Shown: positions 25,630 through 33,327 of the stretch, piece by piece
How positions within the stretch are numbered: the stretch's first letter is position 1
Layout of the letters: the number at the start of each line of letters is the position of its first letter
Assembly (NCBI GenBank): GCA_017656165.1
Contig: JACDOL010000017.1
Coordinates: forward strand, 1 to 33,502
DNA length: 33,502 nucleotides
Reading direction: 5' to 3'
Source: Desulfotomaculum sp.
GTDB lineage: Bacteria; Bacillota; Desulfotomaculia; Desulfotomaculales; Desulfohalotomaculaceae
The notes under the pieces: model-generated
What the model saw: only the letters and a program-made list of their open reading frames with translations
The model's database searches: none
Told to the model about the DNA's origin: nothing
Made by a program: the position numbers and the translations under genes

Positions 25630-25641
25630 AGGTGATGTCAG

Positions 25642-26712
25642 TTGAAGGTTAATGAAGTTATTGAGGTGATAAGTACTATCTACCAGCTGGGGGAAAAAGC
25701 CCCGGCTGTAAATTTAATAGGCAAACCGGGTATAGGTAAATCGGCAGCAGTTTACCAGGCGGCAGAAAAAATAGGATACCAGTTGGGATTAAGCGGTCCC
25801 ATTCCAGTGGTTGACATTAGATTAATTCATGTAAATCCTGTTGATCTCCGGGGACTGCCCTACCCTGATGTGGAGCGGGGACTGGCAGTGTGGCTTCAGT
25901 CGGGGCTTTTGCCTGCTGTAGAGCAGTACGGAGAACACTTAATATTATTTTGGGACGAGCTTACCTCAGCGCCACCTACTGTTCAAGCAGCGGCTTACCA
26001 GGTAATCTGGGAAAGAAGATTGGGAGATTGGAAGATGGCTCCTAACTGGATACAGGTGGTGGCTGGGAACCGCCTTACTGACAGGGGAGTAACATATAAA
26101 ATGCCTACCCCACTGGCCAACCGTATGATTCATCTGCCGGTGGAAGAGGACTTAGATGACTGGAAAAAATGGGCGCTGGAAAATGGCATTGACTCCAGGA
26201 TAATTGCTTTTTTAAATTTCAGGCCCCAGCTTCTGTGCACTTTTGATTCCAATAATGATAACATTGTTTTTGCCAGTCCCCGTTCCTGGGAGATGCTTTC
26301 CAATGTGCTGAAATGCTATCCCGATCCTAACACTTCCAGTACCGCAGCTGAGGTGGTTAAAGGCACAGTGGGAGAAGGAGCGGCGTCGGAGTTTTTAGCG
26401 TTCTGCAGGGCAGTTAAGAAACTGCCTGATATAGATGAAATTCTGCAGGGACAAGCTGTGGATGTACCCAGTGAACCAGACATATTGTACGCGCTGAGCA
26501 GTGCACTGGCAGCACGGCTGGTAAAAGAAGCTGAACATGGAGAAATTCAAGAACGATTGAGAAATTTTATTATGTATACCATGAAAATGCCGGATGAGTT
26601 CTCAGTTTTAACAGTTAGAGATGCTCTTAGATCAGAACTGGTAGCCCAAAAACTCCAGGCGCTGCCCGAATGGGTGGAATGGGCTGCAAAATACCGTAAA
26701 TTTATTTTATAA
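25642..26712 (+). CDS. MoxR-like AAA+ ATPase
   Basis: The 356-residue protein is an AAA+ ATPase of the MoxR/AAA_5 type, which usually acts as a chaperone that remodels a target with a VWA partner. Walker A is GKPGIGKS at 27-34. Walker B is ILFWDELTSAP, sensor 1 is in VVAGNR, and an arginine finger candidate is in PLANRMIHLPV. A helical lid follows. The start is TTG with AGAGGTGA upstream; the nearby ATG is in another frame. It sits between the pentapeptide gene and the VWA gene with gaps of 12 and 18 nt, so the three are co-transcribed. Confidence 0.9.
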   Translation: MKVNEVIEVISTIYQLGEKAPAVNLIGKPGIGKSAAVYQAAEKIGYQLGLSGPIPVVDIRLIHVNPVDLRGLPYPDVERGLAVWLQSGLLPAVEQYGEHLILFWDELTSAPPTVQAAAYQVIWERRLGDWKMAPNWIQVVAGNRLTDRGVTYKMPTPLANRMIHLPVEEDLDDWKKWALENGIDSRIIAFLNFRPQLLCTFDSNNDNIVFASPRSWEMLSNVLKCYPDPNTSSTAAEVVKGTVGEGAASEFLAFCRAVKKLPDIDEILQGQAVDVPSEPDILYALSSALAARLVKEAEHGEIQERLRNFIMYTMKMPDEFSVLTVRDALRSELVAQKLQALPEWVEWAAKYRKFIL

Positions 26713-26730
26713 ATACGGGAGTATTTGAGA

Positions 26731-27897
26731 ATGAGTAATGAGGATAAAGCTAAAGATAAATTAACCAGGGCAAAAATAAAGGTCCTCTTAAAAAATCCCT
26801 TTTTTGGAACCCTGCTTATGTACCTTCAGCCTGTTTCTGAACAGTCAGTAAACCGGGTGGATACTGATGGAGAAAACCTGTATTATAACCCGGGCTGGTT
26901 TATTAACTTAACTGAAGATGAGATTGCAGCAGCTATTTGTCATACAGTACTGCACTGCGCCCTGGGGCACCTGTGGCGCAGGGGTTCCAGAGAACCTCAA
27001 CGATGGAATAAGGCGTGTGACCATGTTGTTAATTTAATACTTGCTGATGAGGGATATAAGATTCCGGGTGATATGCCGGCGGACAAGCTGTACCGGGGGA
27101 AGAGTGCAGAAGAAGTTTACAATTTACTGGGTACCAAAGAAACAGGGGGCATAAAAAAGAATAACCTTCAAGGTGACAGCGGCAGCGATGACAGAAGCGC
27201 AGGAAAAGATTATGAGCCCGTTGATCAGCACCATCGTTGGGAAGCTAAGAGACACGATTTTAAATTCCGGGGCGGCGCTGTGGATCAGCTGTGGAAAGAA
27301 AGGGTAGCCCGGGCGGTTCAGACAGCACGCAGCAGGGGTGATATGCCCGGCGCTTTAGAAAGGGCTGTGGGAGGTTTTTTGTACCCGGAAAAAAACTGGC
27401 GGGTTGTGCTGGCGGAGTTTTTAACCAAGATAAAATCTGATTACAGCTGGCTGCCGCCTGACCGAAGGCTGGTACCTTATAATATACTGGTACCGGACCT
27501 GGGTGAAGAGGAAGAAAGGCTGGAAGATATTGTAGTGGCAGTGGATACCTCCGGGTCGGTAGATAACAGTCAGCTGCAGAGATTTTTATCTGAGGTCCGG
27601 GCTATTACTGCATCTTTTCCCACTATAAATGGTCACCTGGTTTTTTGTGATTCTAAAATTCAGGGATGGTATAACTTGACGGATTTTAATAACATTATTC
27701 CCAGGGGTGGTGGGGGTACTGATACCCACCCCGTTTTTAGAGAAGTTGAAAAAAGAAGATTAAACCCATCAGCGCTAATTTATTTTACAGACGGGATGAC
27801 ATTATATCCTGTGATTGAACCGGATTATCCTGTTTTGTGGGTTCTTACATCTGAAAACAAAACCCCTCCATGGGGCAGGAAGATAATTTTTAAGTGA
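26731..27897 (+). CDS. VWA-like protein with putative metallopeptidase domain (DUF2201 type)
   Basis: The 388-residue protein has an N-terminal putative metallopeptidase-like domain (about 1-200) and a C-terminal VWA domain (about 260-388). The VWA domain keeps the metal-ion site: DTSGS, the threonine in GGGGTDTHP, and the aspartate in YFTDGM. The peptidase motif, normally HExxH, reads HTVLH (71-75) with H80 downstream and WNKACDHVVN, so the catalytic Glu is missing. A polar, low-complexity linker (about 140-175) separates the domains. I chose the ATG at 26731, with GGGAG 9 nt upstream, over a TTG 6 nt earlier. Proteins of this type pair with MoxR ATPases; the target is unknown. Confidence 0.88.
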   Translation: MSNEDKAKDKLTRAKIKVLLKNPFFGTLLMYLQPVSEQSVNRVDTDGENLYYNPGWFINLTEDEIAAAICHTVLHCALGHLWRRGSREPQRWNKACDHVVNLILADEGYKIPGDMPADKLYRGKSAEEVYNLLGTKETGGIKKNNLQGDSGSDDRSAGKDYEPVDQHHRWEAKRHDFKFRGGAVDQLWKERVARAVQTARSRGDMPGALERAVGGFLYPEKNWRVVLAEFLTKIKSDYSWLPPDRRLVPYNILVPDLGEEEERLEDIVVAVDTSGSVDNSQLQRFLSEVRAITASFPTINGHLVFCDSKIQGWYNLTDFNNIIPRGGGGTDTHPVFREVEKRRLNPSALIYFTDGMTLYPVIEPDYPVLWVLTSENKTPPWGRKIIFK

Positions 27898-28022
27898 TGT
27901 AATTTAATTAAGTTCCCTACATATTTTTGATATCTGTTACCAGGATATTATCACCAGCAGGGCGAATATTTGCTTTTTGTGCACGTCAATATAGCTCTAA
28001 CATGCTGAATGGAGGGATGATG

Positions 28023-28826
28023 ATGAGTGTAAGGATAGCCATTATTGGGGGAACAGGAGTATATGATCCTAATATCCTGTCAAATATTCGAGAAGAAAAA
28101 ATCAGTACACCTTTTGGGGAAACGGCGGTGAAAATTGGCCAATACCAGGGCAAAGATGTGGCATTTTTAAACAGGCATGGGGCCGGTCACAGTGTACCGC
28201 CTCACCTGGTAAATTACAGGGCAAACATTGCGGGATTAAAGAAACTAGGTGTAAAAACCATTATTGCTACTGCTGCGGTTGGGTCTATTAATGAAAAGAT
28301 GAAGCCGGGAGATTTTGTTTTCTGTGACCAGTTTTTAGATTTTACTAAATCTCGTCCTTCTACTTTTTTTGAAGGAGGCGAGAACGGTGTAGTGCATGTG
28401 GATGTAACTGATCCTTACTGCCCGGGGCTGCGAAAAGTAATGGCTCAGGTGGCTGATGAGTTGAAATTATCTTACCACCAGGGTGGTGTTTATGTAACGA
28501 CAGAGGGACCCCGGTATGAGACACCAGCCGAGATAAAGATGTTCAAAAAACTGGGTGGTGACTTGGTAGGTATGACCAGCGTGCCTGAAGTGGTGCTGGC
28601 CAGGGAAGCAGGAATATGTTATGCTACCGTCTGCATGGTTACAAATTTTGGTGCTGGGATTTCTGAAAACCCCTTAACACATGAGGAAGTACTGGAAGTA
28701 ATGGATAAAAATGCAGAAAATCTGCGCAAACTGGCCATGGGTACAATATCAAAACTTTCTCTTGATCGGGAATGCGGCTGTCATACTGCCGTAAGCGGTC
28801 CCATGCATGAACTGTTGAAAGGGTGA
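28023..28826 (+). CDS. mtnP: MTAP-family phosphorylase, likely for methylthioinosine/6-oxopurine nucleosides
   Basis: This 267-residue enzyme phosphorolyses a 5'-methylthio-purine nucleoside to base and methylthioribose 1-phosphate. Family motifs are IIGGTGVYD (phosphate loop), FLNRHGAGHSVPPHLVNYRANI, GSINEKMKPGDFV and MTSVPEVVLAREAGICYA. The base pocket, however, has E166 (GPRYETPAE) and N208 (MVTNFGAG). Adenine-specific MTAP has Ser and Asp there, while 6-oxopurine enzymes have this Glu/Asn pair. I therefore expect methylthioinosine or inosine as substrate. Of three successive ATG codons, the third has GGAGG at 7 nt. It is the first gene of the salvage operon, 6 nt before mtnA. Confidence 0.88.
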   Translation: MSVRIAIIGGTGVYDPNILSNIREEKISTPFGETAVKIGQYQGKDVAFLNRHGAGHSVPPHLVNYRANIAGLKKLGVKTIIATAAVGSINEKMKPGDFVFCDQFLDFTKSRPSTFFEGGENGVVHVDVTDPYCPGLRKVMAQVADELKLSYHQGGVYVTTEGPRYETPAEIKMFKKLGGDLVGMTSVPEVVLAREAGICYATVCMVTNFGAGISENPLTHEEVLEVMDKNAENLRKLAMGTISKLSLDRECGCHTAVSGPMHELLKG

Positions 28827-28832
28827 TAAGCT

Positions 28833-29912
28833 GTGAAGACCATGATTTGGGAAGATGGGATACTAAAAATATTAGACCAGACGAAACTGCCGGAAAAAAT
28901 AGAGTATATTGAAGCAAAAGATGTAGAAACAGTTGCCGGTGCAATCAGAAGGCTTAGTGTACGCGGTGCACCTGCCATAGGTGCCGCTGCTGCTTATGGA
29001 ATGGTTTTGGGGGCCAACAGTATAAACGAAAATGACAGGGAAAAATTTTTAGCTGAGCTGAACAGTATAGGTAATAAGCTGGCTTCCACCCGGCCCACTG
29101 CTGTAAACCTTCGCTGGGCTGTTGACCGGGTGCTGAACAAGGTAAAGAACCGGGACGATTTAAATGTAGAAGAAATAAAGGCGCTGCTTCTAGAAGAAGC
29201 ACACAAAATTTTCTGTGAAGACCTGGAAGCAAACCGGAAGATGGGTGAATACGGGCAGAGTTTAATACCGGAAAATGCCCGCATCATAACTCACTGCAAT
29301 GCCGGTGCACTGGCCACTGCAGGATTTGGTACTGCACTGGGTGTTATTAGAGCTGCTCACCGGGCCAATAAAAACATCGAGGTCTTTGCCGATGAAACAC
29401 GCCCGCTCCTCCAGGGAGCAAGGCTCACAGCCTGGGAAATGATGCAGGAAAAAATACCTGTTACATTAATTACTGACAATATGGCAGGATATTTAATGGC
29501 TGTAGGGAAAGCTGACCTGGTTATTGTTGGAGCTGACCGGATAGCAGCAAATGGGGATGTGGCTAACAAAATTGGTACATACGGCCTGGCAGTGCTGGCC
29601 AAGGCCCATGGACTGCCATTTTATGTTGCAGCTCCAACATCAACCCTGGACTTAAGTTTATCATCTGGAAGCCAGATTCCCATTGAAGAAAGGGATGAAA
29701 CTGAGGTTACCACTATTGGCGGTACAAGTGTAGCTCCAACCGGGGTTAAAGTCTGGAACCCGGCCTTTGACGTAACACCGCACGAACTGGTTACTGCAAT
29801 TATTACAGAACGCGGAGTGGTTAAACCCCCTTATACTGAGAACCTGCGCAAAATAATGGAAAAGGATACTGAAACCAGTGAAGTCTGCCGGGGACAAAAT
29901 CCTTCCCGGTAA
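28833..29912 (+). CDS. mtnA: S-methyl-5-thioribose-1-phosphate isomerase
   Basis: MtnA converts methylthioribose 1-phosphate to methylthioribulose 1-phosphate. It is related to eIF2B subunits. The 359-residue protein keeps RGAPAIGAAAAYG, catalytic Cys155 in THCNAGALATAGFGTALG, Asp235 in GADRIAANGDVANKIGTY, and NPAFDVTPHELVTAIITERG. The start is GTG with AAGGGTG 7 nt upstream. It takes the product of the preceding phosphorylase and supplies the class II aldolase encoded two genes later. The C-terminal tail after KIMEKD is not conserved in my memory of the family. Confidence 0.96.
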   Translation: MKTMIWEDGILKILDQTKLPEKIEYIEAKDVETVAGAIRRLSVRGAPAIGAAAAYGMVLGANSINENDREKFLAELNSIGNKLASTRPTAVNLRWAVDRVLNKVKNRDDLNVEEIKALLLEEAHKIFCEDLEANRKMGEYGQSLIPENARIITHCNAGALATAGFGTALGVIRAAHRANKNIEVFADETRPLLQGARLTAWEMMQEKIPVTLITDNMAGYLMAVGKADLVIVGADRIAANGDVANKIGTYGLAVLAKAHGLPFYVAAPTSTLDLSLSSGSQIPIEERDETEVTTIGGTSVAPTGVKVWNPAFDVTPHELVTAIITERGVVKPPYTENLRKIMEKDTETSEVCRGQNPSR

Positions 29913-29927
29913 AAGGAGGAGATGCTG

Positions 29928-31184
29928 ATGCCGGATTATTTAATTAAAGATATAAATTTAGCACCGGAAGGCCGTTTAAAAATTGATTGGGTAAGCAAAC
30001 ACATGCCGGTCTTGAACTCCATTAAGAAAGAATTTGAAAAGGAAAAACCTTTTAAGGGGATAAAAATAGCAGTCAGCATTCACCTGGAGGCCAAAACAGC
30101 ATATCTTGCTGAGGTGTTGGCCGCAGGAGGGGCAGATGTGTCCATTTCAGGTTCTAACCCGCTATCCACCCAGGATGATGTTGCCGCTGCTCTAGCTAAG
30201 GCGGGTATTAAAGTATATTCCTGGTATAATGCTACTCCTGAAGAATACAAGGACCACCTGCTGCATGTACTGGAAAATAACCCTGACATAGTTATAGATG
30301 ATGGCGGTGACCTGGTTCATCTGCTTCACTCTGAGCGACAGGACCTTGCTGGTAATGTTAAAGGCGGCTGTGAGGAAACTACCACCGGGGTGCTGAGGCT
30401 GCGTGCACTAGAAAAAGAAGGTGGCCTTAAGTTTCCAATGATTGCAGTTAATGATGCCATGTGCAAGTACCTGTTTGACAACCGTTACGGGACCGGGGAA
30501 TCGGTTTGGACCGGCATCATGCGCACCACTAATTTGATTGTTGCCGGAAAAACCGTTGTGGTTATGGGCTACGGTTGGTGCGGTAAGGGTATAGCAATGA
30601 GGGCAAAAGGTTTGGGGGCCAAAGTTGTAGTTACTGAAGTAGACCCTGTTAAAGCCATAGAAGCTCATATGGACGGATTTGCAGTAATGCACAGCCTGGA
30701 AGCAGCAAAACGCGGGGATATCTTTATTACTGTTACAGGCTGTAAAGATGTACTGGTAGAAGAACATTATAAACTGATGAAAGACGGGGCTATAATGTGC
30801 AACGCCGGTCATTTTGACGTGGAAGTAAACAAGCCTGATCTGTACCGGCTGGCCAGTGATGTGCGTACTGTTCGGAAAGACATTGAGGAATTTACCATGC
30901 CTGACGGGAGAAAGCTGTACCTTTTGGCCGAGGGCAGGTTGGTAAATTTGGCTGCAGGTGATGGGCACCCGGCAGAAATAATGGATATGTCATTTGCCCT
31001 ACAGGCCCTGTCAGCCAAGTATGTGCTCGAAAATGCTGGAAAACTTGAGAGGCGTGTGTATAACGTTCCAGGTCACATTGATGGCCGGGTAGCAAACATC
31101 AAACTGCAGTCCATGGGTATCGATATTGACAAACTTACTCCTGAACAGGAGAAATATATTAATTCCTGGAATCATGCTGAATAA
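29928..31184 (+). CDS. ahcY: AhcY-family hydrolase (S-adenosyl- or S-inosyl-homocysteine)
   Basis: This 418-residue NAD-dependent hydrolase recycles the by-product of SAM-dependent methylation to homocysteine and a nucleoside. It has [20 protein letters not shown], the NAD loop [26 protein letters not shown] and NAGHFDVEV. It is the short archaeal-like form: it ends at [13 protein letters not shown], without the C-terminal KPxxYRY of eukaryotic enzymes. The adenine-contacting Thr57 and Glu59 of the human enzyme align with E54 and K56 (HLEAKTA). This fits an S-inosylhomocysteine hydrolase such as that described in Methanocaldococcus, but the assignment is open. The ATG at 29928 has GGAGG 8 nt upstream. 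Confidence 0.92.
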   Translation: MPDYLIKDINLAPEGRLKIDWVSKHMPVLNSIKKEFEKEKPFKGIKIAVSIHLEAKTAYLAEVLAAGGADVSISGSNPLSTQDDVAAALAKAGIKVYSWYNATPEEYKDHLLHVLENNPDIVIDDGGDLVHLLHSERQDLAGNVKGGCEETTTGVLRLRALEKEGGLKFPMIAVNDAMCKYLFDNRYGTGESVWTGIMRTTNLIVAGKTVVVMGYGWCGKGIAMRAKGLGAKVVVTEVDPVKAIEAHMDGFAVMHSLEAAKRGDIFITVTGCKDVLVEEHYKLMKDGAIMCNAGHFDVEVNKPDLYRLASDVRTVRKDIEEFTMPDGRKLYLLAEGRLVNLAAGDGHPAEIMDMSFALQALSAKYVLENAGKLERRVYNVPGHIDGRVANIKLQSMGIDIDKLTPEQEKYINSWNHAE

Positions 31185-31199
31185 ACCGGTGGGTGGTGA

Positions 31200-31865
31200 A
31201 TGCCTGTGAAGTTCAAGCTGACAGTAGAAAAGGCCAGGGAACGTGTAGCTAAGTTCTGCCAAAAAATAGCTGATTCAAATTTGAACTTAAGTACCTGGGG
31301 GAATATATCCTGCTACCTCCCTGATGAAGAACAGGTTGTAATCACTCCCAGTGGTATGAGCTATAAAGAACTCAGACCTAATATGCAGGTGGTTGTAGAT
31401 ATGAAAGGTGAAGTGCTGGAAGGAGAGTTGAAACCTTCCAGTGAATTAAAGGTGCACCTGGCCATTTATACTCACCGCAGCGACGTTAGAGCAGTGGTGC
31501 ATACTCACAGCGCCTATGCCAGTGCCCTGGCGGTATCTGGTATCCCAATACCGCCGATATTGGAGGATATGGCTGCTCTTATTGGCGGTGAAGTATCGGT
31601 GGCGGAATATGCTATGGCTGGCAGTGAGCAGCTGGCAGAAAATACAATTAAGGCGCTGGGTGATAAAAATGCCGTTCTGCTGGCCAACCACGGTGTAGTT
31701 GGAGTAGGAAGGAATTTAGAAGAAGCCTTTGATGTGTGCATGATGGTAGAGCGGTGTGCACAAATTTATATATTGGCTAGGCTTGCCGGAGATCCCAAAA
31801 TACTTTGCCCAGAAGATGTGTCTGCATTAAGAGAGTTTTATCTTTATAAGTATGGGCAAAGATAA
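31200..31865 (+). CDS. Class II aldolase, probable methylthioribulose-1-phosphate aldolase
   Basis: This 221-residue protein is a zinc-dependent class II (fuculose-phosphate type) aldolase. It has LSTWGNISC in the phosphate loop, VITPSGMSYKEL, the acidic residue and metal histidines in SSELKVHLAIYTHR and VVHTHSAYASALA, and LLANHGVVGVG. In Rhodospirillum rubrum a related aldolase cleaves methylthioribulose 1-phosphate to dihydroxyacetone phosphate and methylthioacetaldehyde, and the operon here supplies exactly that substrate. The loop is closer to aldolases than to the dehydratase MtnB. The ATG at 31200 is close to its Shine-Dalgarno site (GGTGG); a GTG 6 nt later is an alternative start. Confidence 0.85.
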   Translation: MPVKFKLTVEKARERVAKFCQKIADSNLNLSTWGNISCYLPDEEQVVITPSGMSYKELRPNMQVVVDMKGEVLEGELKPSSELKVHLAIYTHRSDVRAVVHTHSAYASALAVSGIPIPPILEDMAALIGGEVSVAEYAMAGSEQLAENTIKALGDKNAVLLANHGVVGVGRNLEEAFDVCMMVERCAQIYILARLAGDPKILCPEDVSALREFYLYKYGQR

Positions 31866-31879
31866 TTGGAGGTATAATC

Positions 31880-33178
31880 ATGTCCCAAATACTGGTTCGC
31901 AATATAAATATTCTCACCATGGCAGGACCTGAAAATATAATTGAAAACGGGGAAATTGCCATTTCTGGAGATAAAATTCTTTCTGTTGGCACCAGTGGAT
32001 CAGCTCCCAAGGATTTTAAACCGGAATTAGAAATAGAAGGCGAAGGCATGGTGGCCATGCCCGGTTTTATCAACTGCCATACCCATGCTGCCATGACCCT
32101 CTTACGGGGATATGCTGATGATATGCCGTTGATGGAGTGGTTAAATAAGAGAATTTGGCCGTTGGAGGCCAAAATGGGAGAAGAAGACATATATTACGGA
32201 ACCCTGCTGGCCTGCCTGGAAATGATAAAATCAGGCACTACCACTTTTAATGATATGTATGCATATATGGACAAAGCGGCTGATGCTGTTTCAGAAAGCG
32301 GCATGAGGGCAGTGCTGTCAAGGGGATTGATAGGAGCTGCTCCCAATGGCAGTGAAGCATTAAAAGATGGAATTAACTTTGTGGAAAAATATCAAGGTGC
32401 TGCTGGGGGGCGCATTACCACTATGCTTGGTCCCCATGCCCCCTATACCTGTCCGCCCGAATACTTGGAAAAGGTTATGGAAGCAGCAGAAGATCTAGGC
32501 GTGGGAATACACATACACCTGGCGGAAACACTGGATGAACACCGGGATATTGTTAAACAGTATGGTAAAACACCGGTACAGCACTTGGAAAGCTTAGGTC
32601 TCTTTAATTATCGTACTCTGGCAGCTCATTGTGTGCATGTAGATGAAACTGACATAAAGATACTGGCAGAAAATCATGTGGGTGTGGCCCATAACCCTGA
32701 AAGCAATATGAAGCTTGCCAGCGGCATTGCACCGGTACAAAAGATGATTGAGACCGGTGTTAAGGTAGGACTAGGTACTGATGGTGCTTCCAGCAACAAT
32801 AACCTGGATATGCTGGAAGAAATGCGCACCGCTGCTTTATTACAAAAAGTATCGAACATGGACCCCACGGTGATGCCGGCATACAAGGCACTGGAGATGG
32901 CCACTGCAGGCGGGGCCAGGGCACTAGGCATGGAAGGCATAATTGGCCAGTTAAAACCAGGAATGAAAGCAGATCTAATACTGGTAGACTTTAGTGCTCC
33001 CCATTTAATGCCCCAGCATGACTATTATGCTCATATGGTTTACTCGGCACACAGTGCGGATGTTAAGACCGTAATAATTGATGGGGAACTGGTAATGCAG
33101 AACCGTAAGGTACTGACCATAGAGGAAGAAGAAGTTATTAAGCATGTGAAAAGATGTGTAAAAAAGCTGCTCAGTTAA
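31880..33178 (+). CDS. mtaD: 5-methylthioadenosine/S-adenosylhomocysteine deaminase
   Basis: MtaD deaminates methylthioadenosine and S-adenosylhomocysteine to their inosine forms. It is an amidohydrolase-family protein of 432 residues. Metal ligands are H67 and H69 (NCHTHAAM), the His in HIHLAET, the following His in AAHCVHV, and the Asp in GLGTDGASSNNNLDM. HNPESNMKLASG is also typical. GGAGG lies 8 nt before the ATG. It is the last gene in the operon, yet its products are the expected substrates of the two upstream hydrolytic/phosphorolytic enzymes. Confidence 0.95.
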   Translation: MSQILVRNINILTMAGPENIIENGEIAISGDKILSVGTSGSAPKDFKPELEIEGEGMVAMPGFINCHTHAAMTLLRGYADDMPLMEWLNKRIWPLEAKMGEEDIYYGTLLACLEMIKSGTTTFNDMYAYMDKAADAVSESGMRAVLSRGLIGAAPNGSEALKDGINFVEKYQGAAGGRITTMLGPHAPYTCPPEYLEKVMEAAEDLGVGIHIHLAETLDEHRDIVKQYGKTPVQHLESLGLFNYRTLAAHCVHVDETDIKILAENHVGVAHNPESNMKLASGIAPVQKMIETGVKVGLGTDGASSNNNLDMLEEMRTAALLQKVSNMDPTVMPAYKALEMATAGGARALGMEGIIGQLKPGMKADLILVDFSAPHLMPQHDYYAHMVYSAHSADVKTVIIDGELVMQNRKVLTIEEEEVIKHVKRCVKKLLS

Positions 33179-33185
33179 CCGAAAA

Positions 33186-33206
33186 GCCCGAGGCTAAGCC
33201 TTGGGC
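33186..33206 (+). terminator. Possible terminator after mtaD
   Basis: GCCCGAGGC/GCCTTGGGC forms a 9-bp stem with one G-U pair and a 3-nt loop, directly after mtaD. The sequence after it on the plus strand (ATTAAATATGTTT) has only a weak T content; the minus-strand side has TTTT. Confidence 0.5.
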
Positions 33207-33327
33207 ATTAAATATGTTTGGATAAAAATTACAAAAGGAAGTGCATTTTTTTGCTAGAAGACATATAACCTGTTAGGTCATAAATAAAGGGAAATGTGTG
33301 ATGCTGCATGACTAACAACAGTTATAT

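Noticed and set aside
27898-28022. SAM or SAH riboswitch upstream of the salvage operon
   Set aside because: The 125-bp leader is too short and shows none of the conserved stems or a terminator/antiterminator pair; no promoter is clear either.
30408-30968. Long minus-strand open frame (186 codons) inside ahcY
   Set aside because: It is antisense to a conserved enzyme, lacks a ribosome-binding site and shows no recognisable motifs.
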